From Chitinophagales bacterium (GTDB lineage: Bacteria > Bacteroidota > Bacteroidia > Chitinophagales > Saprospiraceae), in NCBI GenBank assembly GCA_017303475.1, contig JAFLBO010000002.1:248001-312000 (forward strand): a DNA stretch of 64,000 nucleotides, in the 5' to 3' direction. A model generated the notes under the pieces. The model did not search any database. It was not told the DNA's origin and saw only the letters and a program-made list of their open reading frames with translations. Of this stretch, positions 34,384 through 44,800 are shown one piece after another. Position 1 is the stretch's first letter. The number at the start of each line of letters is the position of its first letter. A program made the position numbers and the translations under genes.

Positions 34384-36765
34384 TCAGTTGGCTTTGATAA
34401 TTTTAATGGAATACAACGTATTTCCAGACTGAATCTGAATCAAATAAACGCCATCCGGCTCGCGATGCAAGTCGAGACTATGCTTCTCTTCAGCGCTTTG
34501 CCAAAATGCTGTTTCCTGCCCCCATGCATTCACTACCCGTATGGTGGTTTCGGCGGGCTGCCGGAACCACTCCAAAGTGAATAGCCCTTTGCCTGGATTT
34601 GGATACACCTTTAGTGGTAAAAACAGTTTATCTGACATGACACTGCTCATGCCAGCACTTTCCTTAGCGCCCAGATCCGGCTTTGAACCTCCATAATCAT
34701 AAAACCCTGGAATCAACGTACCTGCATCTATCATCGGACTTCCCTGCGCCAAAACAAATCCGCCATCCGTCATATTTGCAAACCCTGGATCAACCTGCAT
34801 CGGATCCCGGATAGCAATATCGGGGCTTCCCGAAATACTGGTTAATACCTCTTCCAAACCAGCAGCATCCGGAGCCTCTGTACATTGATACTGACCGTGT
34901 ATATGCTTGACTACTGCTACCGGTGCAAGCGGGTCGGAGCAGTAATAATTATCGGTAACAGATTGAAGTCGGTAATCTGAGTTGCCGGCCAAACTGAAAT
35001 AATAAAAAGGATAATGTCCTTTGTGGGTGTAAATATTATTGATAAACAAGGCTTTACGCCATTCCGAATCCCAGGAAGTAAACACAAAACCCAGGGTGTC
35101 TGCCGAATAAAAAGTATTATTGAAAAAATACAGATTGCCGCGTTCCGAAGATAATCCGTTGCCGGTATTGGTTTTTATCCCAATGCCTTGCCCCATATAG
35201 TTTCCCGTTACAGGCTCACAACCAATAAAATACGGATCATCCTGCTCGTTTCTCCGTCCCTGCATGCCGTGAAACAGATTACGGTAAAAATACCTTGGGC
35301 CAACTAAAGGCGGAGCCGCAGATATGCCTGCCATGGGTCGGATAATTTCGTTGTTCCAAACCCTCAGATTCGTCCAATAGCCATCACATTCAATGGCATC
35401 GAAATTATCCACAAAAACATTGTTGTACACGTCTATTTCCTCCAGCGGACCCTGGTCTATATAACTTTCTATACCTGAATTCAAGCCATCGAAAAGGTTG
35501 CCGCGAATCACTGCATTCTTCGATTTATGGATAAAAATACCGGCCGTTTCCACAGCCCTTCCCCTGCTGGATGAAACGGTGTACAGGATTGAATGCACGA
35601 ACACATTTGATTTCTTAATCATCGCATGCGTCCACGTACCCGCGTCGTGCCTGAAGGTGCAATGCTGAATAAAAAGGTTATTGCACTGATTACTAAAGGA
35701 AATATGACTCGTATTGAAATCAAACCGGCAACTGTCGAAATACACATGGTGTGTATTCCTGATATCAAAAACCGTCGCGCCATAAGCGTCCTGAGCACTT
35801 CCTGCAGGGTTCAGCACAGGCTTGCCAAAGTGTTGAAAAACAATGCCTTTGATCTTCAAATAGGCATCTTTATTGCCGCCATAAACCGTTAGAAACCGAA
35901 AGGATCTGGATAAGGTAATTGTCGCATTGGCGGGATTGGTTCCTGCCTGTGTTTTAATCCAGATGGTATTTTCATCGCGGACAAAACCATCATAGCCAAA
36001 ATTGAGCGCAGCCAGGTGGTAGCCCCCTAATAGCAATTCGGAAGTAAGCGAAGGATAAGGATAAAGGGCTTTGTCATCCATCACACAAATATTGGAGTGG
36101 GCCGCGGCTTGTGGAATGGCCGCCGAAAACAATTTGGGATCCGAAGGATGCTGCGTCCAGTTAAGCGGGGTTTGCATGCCTCCCTCCATCACCGGATGAG
36201 CGCCGGGGGCAGCCATGAGCGTAATCGGAGTGTTCTCGGTACAAGGGTTCTGGATGGTTAATTGCAGCCCGTTTTGGGTATACACACCGTCCATGAGCAC
36301 TACCGTTACCCCGCAAGTCACCTGCCCGGAATTGAACAGCGCAGTCAAATCTCCCGGCTGATCCTGGGTATAAGCATTGCCTGAGCCATTGGGCGCTACC
36401 CATTTCAGCGTCTGCCCCCAGGCAAACTCCGGATCGCTGAGGGTACTCGCCTGCCCCAGCTGCACCGAAGCCAGATTCCCATTCTGAAACAACGTGACCC
36501 TGACTTCATAAACAGTTCCCGGTTCCAGCAAAAAAAGACTACCCCTGTATTCTTCTTCACCGGAAAAGGTAATCCTGTCGGGCGGAAACCCTGTTTTCCA
36601 GGCTGCTTCGCTCGTTTTCCGATATTCCACCGCACAACTGTCAAACGGACTAATATCCCTCACCTCCACGCCAATGCTGTGGCAGGTGGGATGAAACTCA
36701 ACCGTTTGCGCACGCAACAGACCGCTACAAAACAGAACAAAAAGCCAGGTGATTTGATTTTTCAT
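34384..36765 (-). CDS. Secreted right-handed beta-helix protein with T9SS type A sorting domain
   Basis: 793 aa from the ATG at 36765 (signal MKNQITWLFVLFCSGLLRAQ); another in-frame ATG two codons upstream is possible, and anything longer would translate repeat DNA. An Fn3-like N-terminal module (about 25-110) precedes a parallel beta-helix (about 130-690) with PbH1-type repeats such as VYFDSCRFDFNTSHISF, NAVIRGNLFDGLNSGIES and VYNNVFVDNFDAIECDG. The tail (LKVYPNPGKGLFTLEW ... GVYLIQIQSGNTLYSIKII) is the T9SS sorting domain. The fold suggests a polysaccharide lyase or hydrolase, but I see no assignable catalytic residues. The start codon is one base pair from array E copy 2. Confidence 0.87.
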   Translation of the reverse strand: MKNQITWLFVLFCSGLLRAQTVEFHPTCHSIGVEVRDISPFDSCAVEYRKTSEAAWKTGFPPDRITFSGEEEYRGSLFLLEPGTVYEVRVTLFQNGNLASVQLGQASTLSDPEFAWGQTLKWVAPNGSGNAYTQDQPGDLTALFNSGQVTCGVTVVLMDGVYTQNGLQLTIQNPCTENTPITLMAAPGAHPVMEGGMQTPLNWTQHPSDPKLFSAAIPQAAAHSNICVMDDKALYPYPSLTSELLLGGYHLAALNFGYDGFVRDENTIWIKTQAGTNPANATITLSRSFRFLTVYGGNKDAYLKIKGIVFQHFGKPVLNPAGSAQDAYGATVFDIRNTHHVYFDSCRFDFNTSHISFSNQCNNLFIQHCTFRHDAGTWTHAMIKKSNVFVHSILYTVSSSRGRAVETAGIFIHKSKNAVIRGNLFDGLNSGIESYIDQGPLEEIDVYNNVFVDNFDAIECDGYWTNLRVWNNEIIRPMAGISAAPPLVGPRYFYRNLFHGMQGRRNEQDDPYFIGCEPVTGNYMGQGIGIKTNTGNGLSSERGNLYFFNNTFYSADTLGFVFTSWDSEWRKALFINNIYTHKGHYPFYYFSLAGNSDYRLQSVTDNYYCSDPLAPVAVVKHIHGQYQCTEAPDAAGLEEVLTSISGSPDIAIRDPMQVDPGFANMTDGGFVLAQGSPMIDAGTLIPGFYDYGGSKPDLGAKESAGMSSVMSDKLFLPLKVYPNPGKGLFTLEWFRQPAETTIRVVNAWGQETAFWQSAEEKHSLDLHREPDGVYLIQIQSGNTLYSIKIIKAN

Positions 36766-37050
36766 AAGCATAGACGGTGGACGGTAGACGGTGGACGGTA
36801 GACGGTGGACGGGCACCCCGTGAGCAATCAAGCCGAACGCCCTCTGCGAAAATCTGCGGTTCATCTGTGAAAATCTGCGGGAAACCCCTCTACGCGGGAA
36901 ACCCCTCTACACGGGAAACCACCCCACACAAAGTTACACGTAATTTATCCGAATGATCCCCCCAACACATCATTCCGTCGAAAAAGCCGCAGGGGCCGTC
37001 AACCTTCCCTCGAATTTGTGGTCTGTAGGAACTTACAATCTCCTTTCGCT
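36766..37050. repeat. Divergent gap with array E copy 2 and ATCTGCGG/GGGAAACC repeats (family K)
   Basis: 36772-36814 holds three 14-nt units GACGGTGGACGGTA, starting next to the beta-helix start codon. 36845-36925 holds GAAAATCTGCGG twice and CTCTACGCGGGAAACCC-like units two or three times. The rest (36925-37050) contains the TonB receptor's leader; CGAATTTG at 37012-37019 is a weak -7 candidate. No gene is visible. Confidence 0.8.
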
Positions 37051-39501
37051 ATGAAACAAAACGCACTCCCCTGGCGATTCCTCGCCGCGCTTTTCCTCTT
37101 TACCAACAGTTTACTTACTGCCCAAAACGCAGGAATTAAAGGCCAGTTGCAAAGCCCGACAGCAGAAGCCGTTGGATTTGCCACCCTCGGCATTTACCTC
37201 ACTGAAGGCGGTGAACTGAAAAAAGCAGGCGCCAGCGACGAGTCCGGTATTTTTGAACTAAAAGGTCTGGAACCCGGCAATTACGTGCTCAAAGTAAACG
37301 CCATCGGGTTCAACAACCTGATTCGTTCAGATATCAAGGTAGACGCCAACCAACAACTGGATTTGGGCGTACTTACCCTCACCGCCGGCAGCATCAGTCT
37401 GGAAGAAGTAACCGTCACAGCCTCAAGGGTCATGGTGGAAATCAAGCCGGATCGTACGGTTTTCAACGTGGAAGGCACCATCAACAGCGCAGGCTCTGAT
37501 GGCATGACGCTTTTGCGCAAAGCACCTAATGTAACAGTAGACAACAACGATAATATCAGTGTGCTCGGGCGCTCCGGCGTGCTGTTGTATGTAGATGGCA
37601 AACGCCTGCCGCTCACCGGCGCCGACCTAACCAATTACCTACAAAACCTGCCTGCAGAACAAATTGACCGCATTGAAATCATTACCAATCCAGGCGCTAA
37701 ATACGAGGCGGAAGGTAATGCCGGCATCATAGATATTCGCCTGAAACGGGATCAAAACCTGGGCGCCAATGGCTCCATCAATGCTACCGCCAGTCAGGGA
37801 CATTATCACCGGGCCAATCTCAGTGGAACCGTAAACTATCGGAATAAAACATTTAATGCATTCGCCAATGCAGGTATAGGCAACGGCGCCGGATTCAACA
37901 ATATGACCTTTTTTAGTCGCCTGAATGGTATGGTTCAGGATGAAGTGAATAACACCAACAACGATTTCAGCTCCAACAACTACCGGTTTGGTATTGATTT
38001 TTTTCTGGGTAAAAAACATACCATCGGCCTGCTGGTGAGTGGCGGCGATAATCAACGCAATAACAAATTGTATAACCGCATTACCATTGCACCGGAAAAC
38101 ACCCCTTCACTGATTGACAGTATCCTGGTAGCCAATTCCAAGGCAGAAAACGATCGGTCGCAGGGTACGTACAACCTGAACTATCGTTTTGACAATGCTC
38201 AAGGGCGTACCCTGAATATCGACCTGGACTACGGCGCGTACCGGAATGGCAGTTATCGGTACCAGCCCAACCAATACTATAATGCCGATGAAACAGTGCC
38301 TCTGACCCTGATTGTGAATAGTTTTGATACGCCAAGCGACATTGATATTTACACGTTCACCACAGATTTTGAAGACAAGCTATGGGATGGAACCATAGGC
38401 GCCGGGGTGAAGTACAGTAAAGTGGTTTCAGACAACCTCTTCCTGGTGTACGACGAGCCAAACGGGCTTCCGGTGCGCGATGACAGGCGTTCCAATAAGT
38501 TTTTGTACGACGAACAGGTGTACGCAGGTTATGTCAATTATGCCCGGTCTTTGGGTAAAAAATGGCAATTTTCTGCCGGATTGCGCGCAGAACTGACAGA
38601 TGCTCAGGGAGATCTCCAGGCGTTTTTGCCTGAGTTGGAAGAGCCGCCGGTTATGTTTGATTATCTAAGCTGGTTTCCCAGCGCCGGGCTTACCTGGGAG
38701 GTTTCCGAACAGCACACGCTGGCCATCAGCGGCGGCCGCCGCATCAACCGGCCAGACTACAACGTTTTGAATCCGTTCAACAACCAGATGAGCCAGCTTT
38801 CCTATGAAAAAGGCAACCCTTTCCTGCGTCCGGAAATAGTAAACAACCTGGAACTTGGGTACACCCTCTCCCACCGCTACAACCTCAAATTGGCCTACAG
38901 TAAAACCACCGACCAGATTACCCGCCTGATTGCGCCCGACAAAGTTGACCCGCGCGCAGGGTTTATCACCTGGGATAACCTGGCCAGCCAAACCATCCTG
39001 AGTGTGAGTGTGAGCGCGCCCGTACAAATCACCAAATGGTGGAATGCCTATTTCAATGGCAGCGCCTCGCACATCAATAATCAGGCTGATTATGGCGATG
39101 GCGGCATGGTGGATGTGCAGGCCTTCAATTACACCATTTTCCAACAGCACACTTTCGATTTACCCTGGGCTATCAAGGGAGAGATTTCCGGCTATTATTC
39201 CGGCCCTGGTGTTTGGGGCGGGGTATTCCTGTATGAATCCAACTGGGGACTCAACCTGGGTCTACAACGTAAATTCCTGAAAGAAAGGCTCAATGTTCGC
39301 CTGGCTGCCGACGATATTTTTTACGAAACCGGCTGGGATGGCTACTCTGACTTCAACGGATTGTACTCCTATGGCGGCGGACGTTGGGATAGTCGCCGCG
39401 CGAGTATCAGCCTTGGCTATTGTTTTGGCAACGATAAAGTAAAAAGTCGCCGCCGCAGCACCGGTTTGGAAACGGAGGCTGGCAGGGTTGGCGGGGAGTG
39501 A
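37051..39501 (+). CDS. TonB-dependent outer-membrane receptor
   Basis: 816 aa from the ATG at 37051 (signal ending LFTNSLLTAQ). Residues about 25-105 are a carboxypeptidase-regulatory-like domain (IKGQLQSPTAEAVGFATLGI), 110-225 the plug (LEEVTVTASRVMVEIKPDRT, RSGVLLYVDGKRLPL, QIDRIEIITNPGAKYEAEG), and the rest a 22-strand-type barrel related to the outer-membrane beta-barrel family PF14905. No SusD partner is nearby, so it is not a SusCD pair; substrate unknown. Convergent with the following T9SS gene, 14 nt between stops. Confidence 0.93.
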   Translation: MKQNALPWRFLAALFLFTNSLLTAQNAGIKGQLQSPTAEAVGFATLGIYLTEGGELKKAGASDESGIFELKGLEPGNYVLKVNAIGFNNLIRSDIKVDANQQLDLGVLTLTAGSISLEEVTVTASRVMVEIKPDRTVFNVEGTINSAGSDGMTLLRKAPNVTVDNNDNISVLGRSGVLLYVDGKRLPLTGADLTNYLQNLPAEQIDRIEIITNPGAKYEAEGNAGIIDIRLKRDQNLGANGSINATASQGHYHRANLSGTVNYRNKTFNAFANAGIGNGAGFNNMTFFSRLNGMVQDEVNNTNNDFSSNNYRFGIDFFLGKKHTIGLLVSGGDNQRNNKLYNRITIAPENTPSLIDSILVANSKAENDRSQGTYNLNYRFDNAQGRTLNIDLDYGAYRNGSYRYQPNQYYNADETVPLTLIVNSFDTPSDIDIYTFTTDFEDKLWDGTIGAGVKYSKVVSDNLFLVYDEPNGLPVRDDRRSNKFLYDEQVYAGYVNYARSLGKKWQFSAGLRAELTDAQGDLQAFLPELEEPPVMFDYLSWFPSAGLTWEVSEQHTLAISGGRRINRPDYNVLNPFNNQMSQLSYEKGNPFLRPEIVNNLELGYTLSHRYNLKLAYSKTTDQITRLIAPDKVDPRAGFITWDNLASQTILSVSVSAPVQITKWWNAYFNGSASHINNQADYGDGGMVDVQAFNYTIFQQHTFDLPWAIKGEISGYYSGPGVWGGVFLYESNWGLNLGLQRKFLKERLNVRLAADDIFYETGWDGYSDFNGLYSYGGGRWDSRRASISLGYCFGNDKVKSRRRSTGLETEAGRVGGE

Positions 39502-39515
39502 GGGGGAAATGTCAT

Positions 39516-40994
39516 TCACCGCTGCACCACAAGCCGCGCTCTTCCTACCACTTTCTGGCGCTCGTACACAACCACTAAGTAAACGCCACTTGAATAGCCA
39601 TGCAGCGCTAATGGATGTGTCAACGCGCCTTCTGGTACGGTTTGCTGCTCCACCAACCTACCTAATAGATTGTACACAGCTATCTGACAATCCCCGGGCG
39701 CCGGCTGAGGCAACTGAATTTCCGTAGCTATGGTGCCAGGATTGGGATGCAAGGTAAACAACAGGCCCGAATCTGGTATATCAGGCGCAGACACAATGGT
39801 TTGGTACTCTCCACATCCAGAGGTAATACAGCCCATGCTGTCTATTTTTAGTAGCCAGGCATTACCCCCTTCCGGAGGTCCGAAAAAACCAATCCTGCCG
39901 GTAAAAGCCAAATCCAGATTGGTTAACTCAGTACCAGAATATAGTAGTTGAATACTTTCATAACGGGTATCATTAAAATGCCGTATCCATTTCAACTGAC
40001 CATTACCATCTAAACGGAATATCCAGGAGCCTACAAACGAAGAGTCGGGTTCACTGGGAAGGGCAAAGTAGTTAAACTGGCCGCAGCCAACGATATCTCC
40101 GTTTTCAGTGGCCAATAAATGGTAAATTATATGTTGGTTTCGATCATAGAAATGATGTCGCCAAAGTTCATTGCCGTCTGCATCTAACTTGACCACATAA
40201 TCTACGATCTCAAAAGTATCCTCAGACCAAACGGTGGCATTTTTATTCCAGTGAGTCACACACCCTCCATCTGGAAGCAAGGCCAGGCTTGTTGCGAAAT
40301 TGCTGATACTTTTTTCAAATTGTTTTTGCCAATATATATACCCATCACCATCAGTTTTTATGACTTTAGCTGTCTTTCCATCCAAAAAATTGATGCTCCT
40401 GATATGATACAAATCTCCGTTCATAGCTATATCAAATTTGCTGCTGGTTCCACCAAGATCCCTAACAAACGGTATGGTTTTCACGGAGTCAAAATCCGTA
40501 GTGTAAAAAGCCATGTGCGTTTGTGTAGTATCTCCAAACCGTTCATCTAAGCTTAACAACAATTGTCCATGATGCCAATTCATCGATAACGGCAATTCCA
40601 GGTCGAGGCCATCCCCTATTCGTTTGTATTTTACCAGGTTACCATGGTGGTCAAATTTCAGCAAACGGACATTTAGTGGATCAATTATGCCTTTTTTGTA
40701 CATAGCAAGATAAATGCCCGATGAGTCAGCCAAAATATTATTACCGTTGGCTACCCGCAAACTATCCAGCAGTACTTCCCAAATCAGGTTTCCTTCAAAA
40801 TCTGTTTTCAGCAGACTGGTGCAGGTGGTTGGTCCCTCGCAGGTAGATACATCCAAAATCAGAATACCATCTTCCAGGGCCAACACATTCCAACCGGCAT
40901 CATTATAGCTTACATGGTAGTTTTTACTAAAATAGGGTTGCGCATATACCGAATGCAGAAGACATAAGAGGAAGGGTATGAGTAAGTTTTTCAT
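39516..40994 (-). CDS. Secreted repeat (propeller-like) protein with T9SS type A sorting domain
   Basis: 492 aa with signal peptide MKNLLIPFLLCLLHSVYAQP. The body has regularly spaced blades with W-x-x-x-F and LKFDHHGNLVKYKRIGDG or VKLDADGNELWRHHF motifs, typical of the Bacteroidota proteins with LxxDxxGxxxWxxxF propeller repeats. The C-terminal ~75 residues (FTLHPNPGTIATEIQLPQPA ... GVYLVVVYERQKVVGRARLVV) are a T9SS sorting domain. No enzyme residues recognised. Confidence 0.85.
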   Translation of the reverse strand: MKNLLIPFLLCLLHSVYAQPYFSKNYHVSYNDAGWNVLALEDGILILDVSTCEGPTTCTSLLKTDFEGNLIWEVLLDSLRVANGNNILADSSGIYLAMYKKGIIDPLNVRLLKFDHHGNLVKYKRIGDGLDLELPLSMNWHHGQLLLSLDERFGDTTQTHMAFYTTDFDSVKTIPFVRDLGGTSSKFDIAMNGDLYHIRSINFLDGKTAKVIKTDGDGYIYWQKQFEKSISNFATSLALLPDGGCVTHWNKNATVWSEDTFEIVDYVVKLDADGNELWRHHFYDRNQHIIYHLLATENGDIVGCGQFNYFALPSEPDSSFVGSWIFRLDGNGQLKWIRHFNDTRYESIQLLYSGTELTNLDLAFTGRIGFFGPPEGGNAWLLKIDSMGCITSGCGEYQTIVSAPDIPDSGLLFTLHPNPGTIATEIQLPQPAPGDCQIAVYNLLGRLVEQQTVPEGALTHPLALHGYSSGVYLVVVYERQKVVGRARLVVQR

Positions 40995-41128
40995 GGTATC
41001 GCCAGATTTTAGGAAGAAATTGGATAACCCTGCACTTAAAGTGAGAGTCTCACTTTAAGTGCCCTCTGCACAACTGTGGTCAAAATAGAAAAGCGACTTA
41101 TGAGACAGCCTCAACAGCAAGCTTATTT

Positions 41129-41653
41129 TCAATCTCTTAACTGTAGACTAAAATGCCCGGTTTGTAATACTGGCGTACCCACAGTTTGTAAGGAGCCTTG
41201 TTGTAAAACAGCCTGAAACGCCATTTTTCTATCGGCCACAAAGGTGGAATTGGAGCCAAAAGGAATCGTAAATATCAGAGGGGCGTTGTTGAAGGGATCA
41301 ATAACAGGCAATTCCAATACATAATAATCTTTCCCTTTTTGGTTTGAAAATCGCCTGGGATCTGCCAGAAAATGCAGATCTCCTGTTGGCTTGCACCGTT
41401 GTTTTCGGGAAATACAGGAAAGCCTTCGGAAATCCCCATTTTGCCATGTTCCAGTGTAGGACGCAAAAACCACATTATCAGGTTTCTGATAAGCAAAATC
41501 AGCTGTCCCGTCCGGATTAAGCTGTAGCCGGATGGTATAGCCCTTTGCATTAGGGGCAGATACATTGGAGAATGTTTGGGCGGAAGAGGTGCTTCCCAGA
41601 CAAATGGATAGCAATACCACGCACCACCTAGCATTGATGACAAATTGATTCAT
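41129..41653 (-). CDS. Secreted protein of unknown function
   Basis: 174 aa; a signal peptide MNQFVINARWCVVLLSICLG with cleavage near STSSAQ. The mature ~150 residues look all-beta (YTIRLQLNPDGTADFAYQ, VVFASYTGTWQNGDFRRLSC, DYYVLELPVIDPF). Two cysteines (in SCISRKQRC) could form a disulfide. I do not recognise the family. It lies between two T9SS cargo genes and 23 nt from the GH92 relic that overlaps its upstream region. Confidence 0.65.
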   Translation of the reverse strand: MNQFVINARWCVVLLSICLGSTSSAQTFSNVSAPNAKGYTIRLQLNPDGTADFAYQKPDNVVFASYTGTWQNGDFRRLSCISRKQRCKPTGDLHFLADPRRFSNQKGKDYYVLELPVIDPFNNAPLIFTIPFGSNSTFVADRKMAFQAVLQQGSLQTVGTPVLQTGHFSLQLRD

Positions 41654-41675
41654 GCAGTAATCCTTTTTCTACCCC

Positions 41676-41788
41676 TACCTCATCCGGAAACAATCAACAC
41701 GCATTTCCTTCACCTTTGTGCGTGGCCGGGCACTTACTCAAGCCTTTGCCTACAGTACGCAAATAATCCGTACTGATATTGCCGGTAA
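41676..41788 (-). pseudogene. Decayed fragment of the GH92 C-terminus
   Basis: Minus-strand reading YLRTVGKGLSKCPATHKGEG then NAC-stop-LFPDEV. It matches the end of the GH92 protein (YVRIVGKSLGKCPATHKGAG, YACWLFTDEV) with the Trp codon changed to TGA (41696-41694). At the DNA level it aligns with 45092-45205 in the same orientation, with about 11 mismatches in the first ~92 bases by eye. No other part of a GH92 gene is seen next to it. The two copies flank the T9SS gene 41871-45053 as direct repeats. Confidence 0.85.
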
Positions 41789-41870
41789 GGGGGGATAATG
41801 CACAAAGTTATATGCTATTAAATTGGTTTGGATTTGTAACTTTATCGCCTAATAGAACGCAATACTGCTT

Positions 41871-44800
41871 ATGAATTTCAAACCAATATCCCTTTGCCTT
41901 ATTCTTTTTGCAATTCACTTGCCCTCCTTTGCTCAAATTCAGTGGGAGCATACCAATGGCCCGGAAGGCGGAACTTCCTGGTATATTTATGGTGATGGCG
42001 AATATGCCTTTGTTTCTGACGAACACCATTTTTTTAGAACCAATAATGGATTAAACTGGGAGCAATTGCCTGATGGGAATATCGGGCCATTAGCTGCTTC
42101 GCCTGACAAACTTGCTGGCGGAAAAGATTATGGGCATCCTTATGCCCCTTCAAGTAACCCCAAGTTTGTTGTAAGTTATAATCAAGGTAGCACCTGGCTT
42201 GAAGGAATCATGCCTCCTACTACTTACAACACCATTACCAGTATTGCTGTTTGTTCACACGGTATTTACGTTCCTGATGGTTACAGCGGCCATATATTTC
42301 GAAGCCAGGATGATGGACTTACCTGGGATTCCATTCCTGCTCCGGGTATGTCTTGCCATAAGGTGTGGGCCTTTGAGGATCGATTGTATGCTAGATGGCT
42401 TTCCAAATTTTGGCGATTGTCTTTAAATGGAATGGATTGGGAAGTAGTATCTCCGGTTGGCGTCTCTCCCGAGTCTATGTTTGCGGCTGATTCCCTTTTA
42501 TTTTTTGCAGAGGAAAACAACCTGTGGTGCTCCAGTAATTCCGGAGAAAGTTGGACAAAAACACCCATCCAATTGTATAATAGCGGAGATGGTTTTTGCA
42601 AAATCGGCAACAGAGTCTACAACACTGCCGGACCAACTGGAATTATCTATACCGACGATTTTGGTCATACCTGGCATCAACTTCCAATTCCGGATGATAT
42701 TTCCGCTTTTGATTTGGTACAAGCAGGAGGGCAATTACTTTGTGGTACTCATAATAAAGGTGTACTTCGGTATGATGCTCCCAATCAGCAGCTTGTTGAA
42801 TCAAATGAGGGACTTAATTCGGCAGTTGTTTATGACATGGATTCTGGAAGTGGATACCTCTGGGCCAGTTGTGGAAATGGCGTATTCGCTTATGATCTGA
42901 ATTCGGGATCGTGGGTTGATAAGGCGCTTTTGCCTTTGCCAAATCACAGTTACGGAAACGTATCAGCTAGTCCTGAAGGAAAAATAGTCACCCACCAAAT
43001 TTATGGTAACAGAGTTTATCTGTCTTTGGATAATGGAATATCCTGGGATACGATATTTCTTAAGGATGCTCAAGGTTGGGAATGGACAAGTGCGAAAAAT
43101 ACCTTCTGGCTGGGAGAAAACTTATTTGTTCAATCTGACTGGACAAGTGATGCCTGGTCAACAGACCTTGGGCAAACCTGGTTATTTGGCAGTATCCCGG
43201 AAAGTATTGTTCTTTTTAACAGCAAGTATTATGGTATTAGCTTACCCAATGGATTGGTATCAAGTGCAGATTTCGGCCTGAGCTGGCAACCTGCGACAAG
43301 TCCTAACGGCCTTTCAATAAAAAGGCTATATGCCACAGATGATAAATTATTTACACTTGTTTACAACGCAGGCAAAACCCAGATTTACAGTACTTCAGAT
43401 GGAATTAACTGGACATATTCTAACGACGGGATTCCGCAGATAGGCCTTATAGCTTCTTCTAACAATTACTATCGGGGTATGATTTGGCATAAGAACAACC
43501 GATATTATCTGCACGATAAATCCATAGGCTTTTTTACTTCTTTAGACTCTTGTAAAACCTGGCTACCAGTTGAACGATATACTTATGGAATCATGCATGC
43601 CGTAGATACTACTTTTTACAGAGGTGGATTTGGGGGAGGGGTATGGAAAACCGGATTACCTCAAAATTATGGAGCACTTTCTACTGGTTATGTATTCAAC
43701 GACGACAATAATAATGGAATTTGGGACCCCAATGAAGTTGCACTACCCAACATGAAGGTAATAGTAAAAGAACCTGGCGCATGGTACCCATACTGGTTTG
43801 TTTACACAGATTCTGATGGTTCTTATGCCATTAGCAGTTCAGAGGGTGCCATCGACACACTGCGGGTGAGTATTCCTTCAGATTACATTGAAAATATAAA
43901 TCCACCTGAATATGTGGTAACCAATTCCGGCAATGACCGCAATTTTGGCGTTCATTTCAAACCAGACATGACGGATGTTTCCATTGCTGGATTTTTCAGT
44001 GGACATCCAAGGCCTGGATTTCCACTAAAGGCTACCATAGTATATAGAAATGAAGGAACTGTAACGGCTTCCGGTATAATATCTGTTAAACTTGATCCAG
44101 GATACCAGTTTGTTAGCGCAGAACCTCCGCCAACTGCTTTTATTGGCGTAGATAGTCTCATTTGGGATTTCAATCAAATGCCACTTTTCAACCAGCAATG
44201 GATTCATATCAATGGGAAAGTAGATTCTACAGCTGTACTGGGCAGCCTGTTTAAGTTGAGGGGACATATCGAGCCGAACCTGTCTGATTTTATGCCTGCC
44301 AATAATGATTTCATGCGCGCAGATACTATAGTAGGATCATTTGCCCCTAATGAAAAAACCGTATCCCCTGCCCGGGGACTTACCCCGACTGAAATTGCAG
44401 ACGGAAAAGAACTGATCTATACCGTTTACTTCCAAAACACGGGCACTTTTCAGGCAGACAGAGTTCGCATTACAGATCTCCTGGATTCTGCGTTAAATGC
44501 CAGTACCCTGCGTTTGGTAGCATCAAGTCACCCTGTCTCAGTCTTCCGCTTGTTGCCCGGCAATTTACTGGAAGTGATCTTTAACGATATTGCATTGCCT
44601 GACAGCAACCAAAATGAACCAGCTAGTCATGGGTTTATTTCTTTTGCCATTCAGCGTAATAAAGCCTTTAATCCGTTTTACAAAATCGAAAACCAGGTGG
44701 CTATTTATTTTGATTTTAATGAGCCTATTATTACCAATATAGTTTTTACTCCGTTGGCTTCACCAAGTGTATCTGTTTTGGAGCCAAACCGGGAGACTGT

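Noticed and set aside
36766..36864. Longer N-terminus of the beta-helix protein
   Set aside because: It would translate the GACGGTGGACGGTA array in front of an intact signal peptide.
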